A DNA stretch of 64,000 nt from Streptomyces sp. PsTaAH-137 (lineage in GTDB: Bacteria; Actinomycetota; Actinomycetes; Streptomycetales; Streptomycetaceae), in the NCBI RefSeq assembly GCF_003259365.1, contig NZ_QLLY01000008.1, forward strand, positions 186,001 to 250,000, written 5' to 3'. The notes below the pieces were generated by a model. The model saw only the letters and a program-made list of their open reading frames with translations, had not been told where the DNA came from and made no database searches. The position numbers were made by a program, and so were the translations under genes. Shown here one piece after another: positions 8,614 through 17,632 of this stretch; position 1 is the stretch's first letter, and each line of letters opens with the position of its first letter.

Positions 8614-10255
8614 GGACCGCCGGCAGCACGACCACGCTCGGTCCCGGCGCGGCCAGGGCGGCGGCCAGGTCCTCGCGGAGCGCCTCCGGTGACGTGCGCA
8701 CGGCCGGCACGCCGAAGGACTCCGCGAGGGCCACGTAGTCCGGGCGGGTCAGCTCGGTCGCGGTGGCCTGGCCGAAGGTGTCGTTCATGTACTCGCGCAG
8801 GATGCCGTAGCCGCCGTCGTCGACGATCAGCCAGGTGACGTTCAGCGATTCCTGCTTCGCCGTGGCGAGTTCGGCGATGGAGTACAGGGCGCCGCCGTCG
8901 CCGGAGACCGCGAGGACCGGCGTCGTCGGGTCGGCGACCGCGGCGCCGAGCGCGGCCGGGAAGCCGTAGCCGAGGCCGCCCGCGCCCTGCGCCGAGTGCA
9001 GCGGGCCCGGCCAGGCCGACCAGGCCCAGTAGGCGAGGATCGTCATGTCCCAGAAGGACGGCGCCTTCGCCGGGAGCGCGGCCCGGACGGACGCCAACAC
9101 GTCCTGCTCCAGGGTGAGTTCCTGCGACGCGATGCGTTCCCGTACGGCGTTCAGGACCTCGGCGACGCGCGCCGGGGCCTTCTCGTCCGACCGGTCCTCG
9201 ACCGTCTCCAGGAGGGCCTGGAGGGCGAGGCGGGCGTCCGCGTGGATGCCGAGCGCCGGGTGGTTGGACTCCAGCTTGCCCGCGTCGGCCTCGATCTGGA
9301 TGACACGACCGCGGGGCTTGAACGTGTGGTAGTTCGAGGAGAGTTCGCCGAGACCCGAGCCGACGACCAGCAGGACGTCCGCGTCCTCCAGGAAGTCGGT
9401 GACGTGCCGGTCCTCCAGCCAGGACTGGAGCGAGAGCGGGTGCTCCCAGGGGAAGGCGCCCTTGCCGCCGAAGGTGCACACCACCGGGGCGCTGACCTTC
9501 TCCGCGAGCGCGCGCAGCTTGCCCGCCGCGTCGGCGCGGACCACGCCGCCGCCCGCGATGATCGCCGGGCGCTCGGCCTTCGCGAGCAGGTCGGCGGCGA
9601 CGGCGGTCAGTTCGGGGCGCGGCACGAGTTCGTGCGGGGTCGCGTCGACGGCCGTGACCTGGGGCAGGGTGGCCTCGGCGAGGAGGACGTCCTGCGGGAT
9701 CTCCACGTAGACCGGCCCGTGCGGGGCGCTCAGCGCGGACTCCCAGGCGGCGGCGATCGCCGACGGGATCTGCGACTGGGTGCGCACGGTGTGGACGGAC
9801 TTGACCACGTCACGGAAGGCGGCCTGCTGGTCGCGCAGCTCGTGGAGATAGCCGTGCCGGCCGCCGCCGAGCCCGGCCACCGGCACCTGGCTGACGATCG
9901 TGAGCACCGGCGCGGAGGCCGCGGCCGCCTCCTGGAGCGCGGAGAGGGAGGTCAGCGCGCCGGGGCCGGTGGACAGGAACAGCGGGGCGACCTCGCCGGT
10001 GACCCGGCCGTACGCGTCCGCCGCGAACCCGGCGTTGTTCTCGACCCGCAACCCGACGTACCGGAGGTCGCTGCGGCGCAGCGCGTCGAACAGGCCCAGC
10101 GCGTGCTGGCCCGGCAGTCCGAACACGGTGGACGCGCCGAGCCCCGCGAGGGTCTCCACGACCAGGTCGCCGCCGGTCCGGCCGGGCGGCGGGTTGAGGG
10201 CCGCTTCGGTCTGGGCCGCGGTGGGCCGCAGGACGAGGTCGTGGTCGTGGGTCAT
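8582..10255 (-). CDS. TPP-dependent 2-oxoacid decarboxylase/acetolactate synthase-like enzyme (AruI-like candidate)
   Basis: Thiamine-pyrophosphate enzyme of the acetolactate synthase/benzoylformate decarboxylase superfamily, 557 residues, cytosolic. Domain order is Pyr (GLPGQHALGLFDALRR, a catalytic Glu in VENNAGFAADAYGR), a central Rossmann-like domain (PAIIAGGGV) and PP (GDGGALYSIAELATA, about residue 452, then VDDGGYG). It is the last gene of a three-gene operon after a symporter and an agmatinase-family ureohydrolase. That pairing recalls the arginine transaminase route, in which AruI decarboxylates 2-ketoarginine and guanidinobutyrase acts two steps later. The specific function is inferred from context only; a true ALS is unlikely because no ilvN-type subunit is adjacent. 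AGGAGAG precedes the ATG. Confidence 0.82.
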   Translation of the reverse strand: MTHDHDLVLRPTAAQTEAALNPPPGRTGGDLVVETLAGLGASTVFGLPGQHALGLFDALRRSDLRYVGLRVENNAGFAADAYGRVTGEVAPLFLSTGPGALTSLSALQEAAAASAPVLTIVSQVPVAGLGGGRHGYLHELRDQQAAFRDVVKSVHTVRTQSQIPSAIAAAWESALSAPHGPVYVEIPQDVLLAEATLPQVTAVDATPHELVPRPELTAVAADLLAKAERPAIIAGGGVVRADAAGKLRALAEKVSAPVVCTFGGKGAFPWEHPLSLQSWLEDRHVTDFLEDADVLLVVGSGLGELSSNYHTFKPRGRVIQIEADAGKLESNHPALGIHADARLALQALLETVEDRSDEKAPARVAEVLNAVRERIASQELTLEQDVLASVRAALPAKAPSFWDMTILAYWAWSAWPGPLHSAQGAGGLGYGFPAALGAAVADPTTPVLAVSGDGGALYSIAELATAKQESLNVTWLIVDDGGYGILREYMNDTFGQATATELTRPDYVALAESFGVPAVRTSPEALREDLAAALAAPGPSVVVLPAVLRMFAPTHLG

Positions 10256-10300
10256 CGCGGGGCTCTCTCCTCGAAGGTGCCGGAGGGTTCCGGTGCTGCG

Positions 10301-11296
10301 TCAGGCCGTGCGGGACGCCGCGATCTGCCGCGCCATGATCGTCGTCAGCTCGTACGCGGTGTGCGAGGCGGCGACGGCCGTGATCTCGGCGTGGTCGTAG
10401 GCGGGGGCCACCTCGACGACGTCCGCCGACACCAGGTTGCACGATGCCAGACCGCGGAGGATCTCCAGGAGCTCGCGGGAGGTCATGCCGCCCGCCTCCG
10501 GGGTGCCGGTGCCGGGGGCGTGGGCCGGGTCGAGGCAGTCGATGTCGATGGAGATGTACAGCGGCCGGTCGCCGATGCGCTGGCGCAGCTGGTCGGCGAC
10601 CTCGTCGGCGCCGCGCCGGTAGACGTCGGCCGAGGTCACGATGCCGAAGCCGAGCTTCTCGTCGTCGGTGAGGTCGCTCTTGCCGTAGAGCGGGCCGCGC
10701 GTGCCGACGTGCGAGAGGGCCGAGGTGTCGAGGATGCCCTCCTCGACGGCGCGGCGGAACGGGGTGCCGTGCGTGTACTCGGCGCCGAAGTACGTGTCCC
10801 AGGTGTCCAGGTGCGCGTCGAAGTGGAGCAGCGCGACCGGGCCGTGCTTCTTGGCGACGGAGCGGAGCAGCGGCAGGGCGATGGTGTGGTCGCCGCCGAG
10901 CGTCATCATGCGGGCGCCGGAGCCGAGGATGCCGTCGGCGGCGGCCTCGATCGTCTCGACGGCCTCGTTGATGTTGAACGGGTTCGCGGCGACGTCACCG
11001 GCGTCCACGACCTGCGCGAGGGCGAACGGGGACGCGTCCTGCGCCGGGTTGTAGGGGCGCAGCAGCCGGGACGCCTCGCGGATCGCGTTGCCGCCGAAGC
11101 GGGCGCCCGGCCGGTAGGAGACACCCGTGTCGAACGGCACGCCGACGACCGCGACGTCCGCCGTGCCGACCTCGTCCAGGCGCGGGAGGCGCGCGAACGT
11201 CGCCGGGCCCGCGTAGCGCGGGACGAGCGAGGAGTCGACGGGACCGACCGGGCCGTTCGGGTCGGGCTGGACGCGGGGCGTCTCGTTGCTGTTCAT
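10301..11296 (-). CDS. Agmatinase-family ureohydrolase, probable guanidinobutyrase
   Basis: Binuclear Mn2+ ureohydrolase that releases urea from a guanidino compound, 331 residues. All metal-binding motifs are present: GGDHTIALP (about residue 127), HFDAHLDTWD (about 148) and SIDIDCLDPAHAPGTG (about 245). In the agmatinase/guanidinobutyrase/guanidinopropionase branch, substrate is decided by a few loop residues that I cannot resolve here. The neighbouring TPP decarboxylase and sodium symporter favour 4-guanidinobutyrate (urea plus GABA). The gene sits 51 bases after the symporter and 45 bases before the TPP gene, so one transcript is likely. AAGG lies about nine bases before the ATG. Confidence 0.88.
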   Translation of the reverse strand: MNSNETPRVQPDPNGPVGPVDSSLVPRYAGPATFARLPRLDEVGTADVAVVGVPFDTGVSYRPGARFGGNAIREASRLLRPYNPAQDASPFALAQVVDAGDVAANPFNINEAVETIEAAADGILGSGARMMTLGGDHTIALPLLRSVAKKHGPVALLHFDAHLDTWDTYFGAEYTHGTPFRRAVEEGILDTSALSHVGTRGPLYGKSDLTDDEKLGFGIVTSADVYRRGADEVADQLRQRIGDRPLYISIDIDCLDPAHAPGTGTPEAGGMTSRELLEILRGLASCNLVSADVVEVAPAYDHAEITAVAASHTAYELTTIMARQIAASRTA

Positions 11297-11347
11297 GCGC
11301 GGGTGCCTTCTTTCCTGCGGTCTTTCTTGCGGTCTGTCCTGCTGGGT

Positions 11348-12829
11348 TTACTGCGCGGCGGCCACGGGGGCGGCGGGCTCGGAACCGGACTCGGCGGTGC
11401 CGCGCCCGGCGAGCCGCTCGCGCCAGTGGGCGAGGACGGCGGCGTCGGTCGGCCGGGTGGCCAGGGACACGACGACGTAGACGACGAGGGACGCCGACAG
11501 GCCGTAGTAGACGGGCTCGTTGGCGAGGATGCCGAACTTCATCATCAGGCCGATGACGGAGAGACCGCCGACGACGACGGAGGCGAGGGCGCCGGTGCCG
11601 GTGCCGCGCTTCCAGATCAGCCCGCCGAGGATCGGCACGAGGAGGCCGGCGACGAGCAGGTTGTAGGCGACGGTCAGCGCCTCGACGACGTTGTTGAGGA
11701 TGATCGAGGTGATGATCGCGACGACGCCGAGGACGAGGATGAAGATCCGGTTGCCCTTGACCTCGTCGTGCTCCCCCTCGGGTGCGGCGTCGGGCCTGAT
11801 GCCGCGCAGCCGCTTCCAGATGTCGTTGTTGGCGACGGTGGCACAGGCGATCAGGGCGCCGGACGACGTCGACATGACGGCGGCGAGCGCGGCGGCGAGC
11901 ACCAGGCCGCGGACGCCGACCGGCAGCTCGTCCTTGACGATCTGGGCGAACGCCTCGTCGGCCTGGCCCAGGCCCTGCGGGTAGATGACCTTGGCCGCGG
12001 TGCCGATGACGGCGCCGCCGATCGCGTAGAGCAGGCAGTACACACCGGAGACGGTGCCGCCCCAGCGGGCCACCTTGTCGTTGCGGGCGGTGAACACGCG
12101 CTGCCAGATGTCCTGGCCGATGAGCATGCCGAACGTGTAGATCAGCACGTACGTGAAGATCGTCTCGCCGCCGATGCCCAGCGGGTCGAAGTACGAGGTG
12201 GGCAGCGCGGCCTTCATCTCACTGAAGCCGCCCGCCTTGACGACGGCCACCGGCAGCAGGATCAGCAGCACGCCGATCGTCTTGACGACGAACTGCACCA
12301 TGTCGGTGATGGTGATGGACCACATGCCGCCGAGCGTCGAGTAGGCGACGACGATGGAGCCGCCGATGACGATCGCCAGCCAGCGCGGCACGTCGAAGAG
12401 GACGTCGAAGATCGTGGCGTACGCGATCGTGGACGTGACCACCAGCATCAGCGTGTACGCCCACATCACGATGCCGGAGATCATCCCGGCGCTGCCGCCG
12501 TAGCGCAGGTCGAGCATCTCCGAGACGGTGTAGACCTTCAGGCGGGCGATGCGCGCCGAGAAGAACAGCGACAGGGCGAGGATGCCGAGGCCGATGGTGA
12601 AGACCATCCAGGCGCCCGACAGGCCGTACTGGTAGCCGAGGCCGACGCCGCCGATGGTGGACGCGCCGCCGAGGACGACGGCGGCCATCGTGCCGGAGTA
12701 CATGGCCGGGCCCAGGCGCCGGCCGGCGACCAGGAAGTCACTCTTGGACTTGGCGCGGCGCATGCCCCACCAGCCCATGGCCAGCATGCCGGCCAGGTAG
12801 AGGACGATCACGATGTAGTCGACGGCCAT
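11348..12829 (-). CDS. Sodium:solute symporter (SSS family)
   Basis: Integral membrane Na+-coupled uptake protein of the SSS family (PutP/PanF type), 493 residues with about 13 predicted TM helices. Family features seen include the N-terminal YLAGMLAMGWWGMRRAKSKSDFLVAGRRLG and the TM2 region GTMAAVVLGGASTIGGVGLGYQYG (each only quoted in part). I start at MAVDYIVIVLYL because AGGAGG lies nine bases upstream; a longer frame has no such site. First gene of the operon with the ureohydrolase and TPP enzyme, so it probably imports their substrate or a precursor, for example a guanidino compound. Divergent from the PucR regulator. Confidence 0.9.
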   Translation of the reverse strand: MAVDYIVIVLYLAGMLAMGWWGMRRAKSKSDFLVAGRRLGPAMYSGTMAAVVLGGASTIGGVGLGYQYGLSGAWMVFTIGLGILALSLFFSARIARLKVYTVSEMLDLRYGGSAGMISGIVMWAYTLMLVVTSTIAYATIFDVLFDVPRWLAIVIGGSIVVAYSTLGGMWSITITDMVQFVVKTIGVLLILLPVAVVKAGGFSEMKAALPTSYFDPLGIGGETIFTYVLIYTFGMLIGQDIWQRVFTARNDKVARWGGTVSGVYCLLYAIGGAVIGTAAKVIYPQGLGQADEAFAQIVKDELPVGVRGLVLAAALAAVMSTSSGALIACATVANNDIWKRLRGIRPDAAPEGEHDEVKGNRIFILVLGVVAIITSIILNNVVEALTVAYNLLVAGLLVPILGGLIWKRGTGTGALASVVVGGLSVIGLMMKFGILANEPVYYGLSASLVVYVVVSLATRPTDAAVLAHWRERLAGRGTAESGSEPAAPVAAAQ

Positions 12830-13019
12830 GGGGCAGCCCTCCTTCACACACTTCGGTGGCGTGTCGTGCGGTGCGGGGAAACGGACCCGGATCTCGTCAC
12901 GGGGACATCCGCCCGTACCCGTACTCACCGGTCGGCACGACCTTAGGTGGCTGGAAAGCGTCGCTGAAGTGTACGTTTCCTCTACTCATCGCGTACTCAC
13001 TGGAGGAATCGCACACCCT

Positions 13020-14432
13020 ATGTCCTCCCCTCCGGTCCCCCCGCTGCCCACCGTGCCGCTGGGCGCCCTGCTGGCCCGGACCGAGCTGGGGCTGCGGCAG
13101 CTCACGGGGCCGCCGGCCGACGAGGTGCCGGTGCACTCGGTCCACACCTCGGAGCTGTCGGACCCGTACCCGTATCTGCTGGGCGGCGAGCTGCTGCTGA
13201 CGGCGGGCGTGCACGCGCCGGAGGACACGGGCACCGACGCCTACTACGACGGCTATGTGGAGCGGATCGTCGCGGCGGGCGCCGCCGCCCTGGGGTTCGG
13301 CGTGGCGCCGGTGCACGACACGGTGCCGTCGGGGCTGGTGGCGGCGTGCGAGCGGCACCGGCTCGCGCTGGTGGAGGTGCCGGAGGAGACGACGTTCAGC
13401 GCGGTCGGGCGGGCCCTGTGGGACCTGATGACCGCGGTGCGCCATCTCGAACTGCGCCGGGTCACCGAGGCGCAGCAGGGGCTCGCCACCGCGGCCGCCC
13501 GGCCCGATCCGGTCCCGGCCGTGCTGCGTCAACTCGCCCAGCGCACGGGCGGTTTCGCGGTGCTGCTCGGCCCCGACGGTACGGAGCCGCAGCGGGCCGG
13601 GGCCCCGCCGTCCGAGGCGGCCGAGGCGGCCCTCGCCGACCTGGTGCGGGTGGTGCGGCCGGCGACGACCCGGCTCTTCCCGACGCCCGCGTCCGCCTCC
13701 GACGAGGTGGGCGGCGTGCAGCTGTCGGCGTACGCGCTCGGCGGCTCCGACGGGCGGGCGCTGGGGCTGGCCACCGGGGCGCGGGCGCCCGGCGATCACA
13801 CCATCGCGGGGGTCGCCGTCGTGCTGCTCTCGCTGTTGCAGGGCGAGCACCAGTCGACGGGGGACGTACGACGGTCCGCGGCACTGGTGCGGCTGCTGCT
13901 CGGCGACGGTCCCGGGGACGCGGCCGGGCTGCTCGACGCTCCCGGGGGCTGGCGCGTGGTGCACGGGACCGCGCAGGGCACCCGGCCGGTGCCGCCGCTC
14001 GGCACGCCGCTCGTCGACGCCACCGGCTCGCTCCTGCGCGCGCTCGTCCCGGCCGACCTGGACGTCGTCGCGCACGACGGCTGGACACTGGGCGTCTCGG
14101 CACCCGCCGGGCCCGGTGAACTGCGCTCCGCGTCCGTCCAGGCGGGCCATGCGCTGGCCCGCGCGCGTGCGCTGCGCACTCCGCTGGTCCGGCACCGCGC
14201 CGACACTCCGCCGCCGTCGCTGACCGCGCTGTCGGACCGCCCGGAACTCCGCCGCACCCTGCGCACCTGGCTCTCCCTGCACGGCAGCTGGGACCGCACG
14301 GCCACGGCGCTGGGGGTGCACCGGAACACGGTGCGGCAGCGCATCGCGAAATGCGGGGTCCTGATCTCGGCGGATTTGGACGACCCGGACATCAGAATGG
14401 AACTCTGGTTCGCCCTACGCGACCTGCCGTGA
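13020..14432 (+). CDS. PucR family transcriptional regulator
   Basis: Regulator of 470 residues with an N-terminal PucR-type sensory domain (about residues 15-130), a middle GGDEF-like/CdaR region and a C-terminal HTH_30 domain (LRTWLSLHGSWDRTATALGV then HRNTVRQRI, about residues 415-450). PucR/CdaR proteins usually govern nitrogen-compound catabolism (purines, GABA, polyamines). The 190-base gap to the divergent symporter operon makes that operon its likely target. ATG chosen at MSSPPVPPLP; TGGAGG lies 14 bases upstream, a little far. A long inverted repeat begins 20 bases after the stop. Confidence 0.92.
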   Translation: MSSPPVPPLPTVPLGALLARTELGLRQLTGPPADEVPVHSVHTSELSDPYPYLLGGELLLTAGVHAPEDTGTDAYYDGYVERIVAAGAAALGFGVAPVHDTVPSGLVAACERHRLALVEVPEETTFSAVGRALWDLMTAVRHLELRRVTEAQQGLATAAARPDPVPAVLRQLAQRTGGFAVLLGPDGTEPQRAGAPPSEAAEAALADLVRVVRPATTRLFPTPASASDEVGGVQLSAYALGGSDGRALGLATGARAPGDHTIAGVAVVLLSLLQGEHQSTGDVRRSAALVRLLLGDGPGDAAGLLDAPGGWRVVHGTAQGTRPVPPLGTPLVDATGSLLRALVPADLDVVAHDGWTLGVSAPAGPGELRSASVQAGHALARARALRTPLVRHRADTPPPSLTALSDRPELRRTLRTWLSLHGSWDRTATALGVHRNTVRQRIAKCGVLISADLDDPDIRMELWFALRDLP

Positions 14433-14452
14433 CACGGGCGCACCCCGGTGGG

Positions 14453-14576
14453 GGCTGGTCGCGCAGTTCCCCGCGCCCCTGAGGCAGGCGCTTCGCGCCG
14501 CCTCCCCCAGCCTCGGGTGGATGAGATGCCGCACGAAGTGCGCATCTCAGGGGCGCGGGGAACTGCGCGACCAGCC
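14453..14576. repeat. Interspersed long inverted repeat, copy A
   Basis: Perfect 31-bp arms (14453-14483 and 14546-14576) around a 62-base loop that itself holds smaller hairpins, including GAGATGCCGCACGAAGTGCG. It lies between the convergent PucR and carbon-nitrogen hydrolase genes, where it could serve as a bidirectional terminator. The core arm (TCGCGCAGTTCCCCGCG and on to CCCCTGA) recurs near 17.5, 39.5 and 63.1 kb, with a single arm near 25.1 kb. Confidence 0.9.
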
Positions 14577-14615
14577 ACGACGGTGGCGCACCCGAACGAC
14601 GAACCCGTCCCGGGC

Positions 14616-15464
14616 TCAGTACAGGTCCGGGCGGCGGTCCGCGAAGACGTCGTTGTGGGGGCCCAGGGACTTGTCCCGGGCCTCTCCGAGATCACAGGAG
14701 GCCAACAACAACGCCGACCCCGCCGTAGGCGTACGCCCGGCGACCGGGAAGCCGTCGGGGTCGACGATCACCGAGCCCCCCGTCCAGACGACCCCGCGCT
14801 CGTCCCCGGCCCGATCAGCCACGGCGACATACATCCGGTTCCCGGCGGCAGCGGCCTGCGCCTTGGTCACCTCGGCCGGCCGCTCCCCCTCGGGCCGCGG
14901 AAACAGCGGCCAGTTCACCGGCGCGCACAACAGCTCGGTACCGGCGAGACCCGCAAGCCGTACCCACTCGGGGAACTCCAGGTCGTAGCAGACCATGACC
15001 CCGATCCGCCCGACCCCGTCGATGTCGACGGTCGGCGGCGCCTCGTCACCGGGGACGAAGAAGTCCTTCTCGGTGCCGAAGAGGTGCGCCTTGCGGTAGA
15101 CGGCGCGCAGCTCCCCGGCGGGGTCGATGACGACGGCCGAATTACGGACGAGCCCGTCCGGGTCCAGCTCGGCGAGCCCCGCGACGAGGGTGACCCCGTG
15201 CCGCCGGGCGGCGGCGGACCAGGCGGTGACGGTCGGCCCGTCAAGCGGCTCGGCGAGCGCGCGGGCCTCGGCGACGGAGTCGAAGACGTAACCGCTGTTG
15301 GCGAGTTCGGGCAGCACGACCACCCGGGCCCCGGCACGCGCGGCGGCCTCGATCGCCTCCTCGGCGGCGGCCAGGTTCTCGGCGACGTCGCCGACCCCGA
15401 GGGCGAGCTGGGCGCAGGCCACGGTGGTCATCGGCCGGCCGTCCCGCTCCGTGGAGTCGTTCAT
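14616..15464 (-). CDS. Carbon-nitrogen (nitrilase superfamily) hydrolase
   Basis: Amidase/carbamoylase-type CN hydrolase, cytosolic, 282 residues. The catalytic triad is visible: Glu in VVLPELANSGYVF, Lys in AVYRKAHLF and Cys in GVMVCYDLEFPE. Members act on amides, N-carbamoyl amines (for example N-carbamoylputrescine) or deaminated glutathione; I cannot fix the substrate. The start at MNDSTERDGRP is supported by GGAAGGG eight bases upstream; an internal ATG (MTTVACAQLAL) is a possible alternative. It is convergent with the PucR gene. It could belong with the nearby ureohydrolase genes, but strand and spacing do not force that. Confidence 0.9.
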   Translation of the reverse strand: MNDSTERDGRPMTTVACAQLALGVGDVAENLAAAEEAIEAAARAGARVVVLPELANSGYVFDSVAEARALAEPLDGPTVTAWSAAARRHGVTLVAGLAELDPDGLVRNSAVVIDPAGELRAVYRKAHLFGTEKDFFVPGDEAPPTVDIDGVGRIGVMVCYDLEFPEWVRLAGLAGTELLCAPVNWPLFPRPEGERPAEVTKAQAAAAGNRMYVAVADRAGDERGVVWTGGSVIVDPDGFPVAGRTPTAGSALLLASCDLGEARDKSLGPHNDVFADRRPDLY

Positions 15465-15584
15465 CGCGGAGCCCTTCCCTCTCACTGGTGACGGCTGGAC
15501 CCTAACCCGCGCCCCGGCGCCCCGTCTCCGCCCATCCGGCCAAATGCCGATCACTCACCTGGACACGGCGTAGCGGACCGCGGG

Positions 15585-16583
15585 TCAGCAGTCGGCGCTC
15601 TCCTGCCGCTCGGGGCCGGGAACGGTCTCCGGTTCGCGGACGGCGGCCCGGGCCCGCGCGCGCGACCGGGAGACCGCGACACCGGCCAGGCACAGCGCGC
15701 CGCCGAGGAGGGTCAGCCAGCCGGGCACCTCGTCCAGGAACAGCCAGCTGAGCAGGACGACGATGGCGGGCACGGCGTACGTCGTCGCGCCCATCTTCCC
15801 GGCGGGCGTGCGGGCCAGCGCGTACGTCCAGGTGGTGAAGGCGAGCGCGGTGGGCACGACGCCGAGGTAGACCATGTTGAGCGTCGCGGAGACCGGGGCG
15901 TCGGCCGCCTCGGAGACCAGCTGTCCGGAGAACGGCAGGCAGACCGCCGTACCGATCAGACAGGCGAAGGTGGTGACCTGGAGCGGGGAGCCGTACGACA
16001 GGGCGGGCTTCTGGGAGACGACGCCGACCGCGTACGCCACGGCGGCGAGCAGGCACAGCGCGACGCCCCCGATCAGCTCCCCGGAGCTTCCCTCGACGTC
16101 CCCGGAGCCCGAGGATCCGGCCGACATCGACAGGCCGACCACGACGGCCCCCGCGAACGACACCAGCATCCCGGTGAGCAGCCGCGGCGGCAGCCCCTCG
16201 CCGAGCAGCCGGGCGGCGAGCAGCGCCATCAGGATCGGGCCCACGTTCACGAGGAGCGCGGCGGTGCCGGCGTCCACGAGCCGTTCGCCCCAGTTCAGCG
16301 CCACCATGTACCCGCCGAACCAGACCACGCCCGAGATCACGATCCCGCGCCGGGCACCGCGCGGCGGCAGCCCCTCGCGGCGGATCAGCAGCAGCGCGAC
16401 CAGCACCACCGACCCGGCGAGCAGCCGCCCCAGGGCCAGCGGTCCCGGCGAGTAGGCGGCGCCCGCGCTGCGGATGGAGACGAAGGCGGAGGCCCAGGCG
16501 AGCACGGTGAAACAGACGGCGCCGACGGTGAGCAGGCCGGGGGCGGCGGGGCGTGGATCCGGAGAGGTCACCTGAGGGGTCAT
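15585..16583 (-). CDS. EamA/DMT family transporter
   Basis: Inner-membrane drug/metabolite exporter with ten predicted TM helices in two EamA repeats (about residues 15-145 and 180-305), 332 residues. Features: AWASAFVSIRSAG in TM1-2, ALGRLLAGSVVLVALL, and in the second repeat VVPTALAFTTWTYALAR. Start set at MTPQVTSPDP; no strong Shine-Dalgarno is visible and the transcript may be nearly leaderless. The C-terminal tail is Arg-rich and cytoplasmic. Divergent from the phosphatase-like gene. Substrate unknown; such proteins often export amino acids or small metabolites. Confidence 0.88.
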   Translation of the reverse strand: MTPQVTSPDPRPAAPGLLTVGAVCFTVLAWASAFVSIRSAGAAYSPGPLALGRLLAGSVVLVALLLIRREGLPPRGARRGIVISGVVWFGGYMVALNWGERLVDAGTAALLVNVGPILMALLAARLLGEGLPPRLLTGMLVSFAGAVVVGLSMSAGSSGSGDVEGSSGELIGGVALCLLAAVAYAVGVVSQKPALSYGSPLQVTTFACLIGTAVCLPFSGQLVSEAADAPVSATLNMVYLGVVPTALAFTTWTYALARTPAGKMGATTYAVPAIVVLLSWLFLDEVPGWLTLLGGALCLAGVAVSRSRARARAAVREPETVPGPERQESADC

Positions 16584-16711
16584 ACGGGGGAGCGTACGGA
16601 GAAAACCGTTCGGCGGGCACCGAAATAACCGGTACCCGGGCGGCAGTGGCGCTGGTCCCACTCCGCGGAACCGATCAGCACCCCCCGGCGGGCCCCGGCA
16701 CAATGGGAGCC

Positions 16712-17515
16712 ATGCCGATACCCGGGATTCCCAGCGACAGTCCGACCCGCGCCGCCCTGATCGACCACCTCGTCCGCACCCGCATCGCGGGCGACGTGGC
16801 CACGCCCCGCGAGAACAACCTCTCCCACTACCGCAAGCTCGCGAACGGCGACCGGCACTTCTGGCTGGGCCTGGAACTCGGCGACCGCTGGACCGACGAG
16901 CAGGACGTGCTGTCGGTGATGGCCGAGCGCTGCGGGGTCGTGGACGATCCGGAGCACCGCTACGGCCAGGACACCATCGACCCGGAGCTGACGGTCGACG
17001 CGCTGGAGCGGATGGCGGCGCGGCTGCGCAAGGCGGCCGAGGACCGCCAGCGCGTGCTGTTCGCGACCGGGCATCCGGGCGGGCTGCTCGATGTGCACCG
17101 GGCGACGGCGGCCGCTCTGCGCGCGGCCGGCTGCGAGATCGTGGTGATTCCCGAGGGTCTCGCCACCGAGGAGGGCATGGTCTTCCAGTTCGCTGACGTG
17201 GCGATGCTGGAGCGCGGGGCGACGCTGTGGCACACGCACTCGCCGGACCCGATGACGCGCATCCTGGACGGCCTGGAGCGCGAGGGCCGTCCGCTGCCCG
17301 ATCTGGTCGTCGCCGACCACGGGTGGGCGGGATGCGCGGCCCAGCGCGGGGTCGACTCCGTCGGTTACGCGGACTGCAACGACCCGGCGCTGTTCGTCGG
17401 CGAGGCCGAGGGCACGATGCAGGTGACGGTCCCCTTGGACGACCACGTCACGAGCCCCCGCCACTACGACCCGATGACGGCCTACCTCCTCACGTCGGCG
17501 GGCCTTCTCGACTGA
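16712..17515 (+). CDS. Conserved phosphatase-like protein
   Basis: Soluble protein of 267 residues that I recognise as a conserved streptomycete family usually labelled phosphatase, without firm biochemical proof. Visible conserved blocks: ATPRENNLSHYRKLANGD, LGLELGDRWTDEQDV, FATGHPGGLLDVHRATAAAL, VVADHGWAGCAAQ and VGYADCNDPALF. The His/Asp-rich blocks (GHPGG, ADHGW, DCNDP) suggest a metal site. An in-frame ATG nine bases earlier (MGAMPIPG) is an equally possible start; there is no obvious ribosome binding site and a leaderless transcript is plausible. Divergent from the EamA gene, convergent with the CDF gene across repeat copy B. Confidence 0.8.
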   Translation: MPIPGIPSDSPTRAALIDHLVRTRIAGDVATPRENNLSHYRKLANGDRHFWLGLELGDRWTDEQDVLSVMAERCGVVDDPEHRYGQDTIDPELTVDALERMAARLRKAAEDRQRVLFATGHPGGLLDVHRATAAALRAAGCEIVVIPEGLATEEGMVFQFADVAMLERGATLWHTHSPDPMTRILDGLEREGRPLPDLVVADHGWAGCAAQRGVDSVGYADCNDPALFVGEAEGTMQVTVPLDDHVTSPRHYDPMTAYLLTSAGLLD

Positions 17516-17532
17516 CGGCCGGTGGCCGCTTC

Positions 17533-17596
17533 TCGCGCAGTTCCCCGCGCCCCTGAGCGAGCGCAGCTCGCTTCAGGGGCGCGGGGAACTGCGCGA
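17533..17596. repeat. Interspersed long inverted repeat, copy B
   Basis: Perfect 24-bp arms (17533-17556 and 17573-17596) with the same core as copy A, extended inward by GCGAGC/GCTCGC so that nearly the whole element can fold into one hairpin. It fills the gap between the convergent phosphatase-like and CDF genes. Confidence 0.9.
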
Positions 17597-17632
17597 CCAG
17601 CCACGACGGCGCCGCACCCGGAACACGAAGAG

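Noticed and set aside
8996..12946. 1,316-codon open frame on the plus strand opposite the TPP enzyme, ureohydrolase and symporter
   Set aside because: It is antisense to three clear enzyme/transport genes, has no recognisable domain, and is Arg/Gly/Val/Asp-biased as expected from GC-rich shadow frames.
14616..15464. Assignment of the carbon-nitrogen hydrolase as N-carbamoylputrescine amidase belonging to the ureohydrolase operon
   Set aside because: Opposite side of PucR and a repeat, separate transcription unit, and no substrate-specific motif visible; only the general family is safe.
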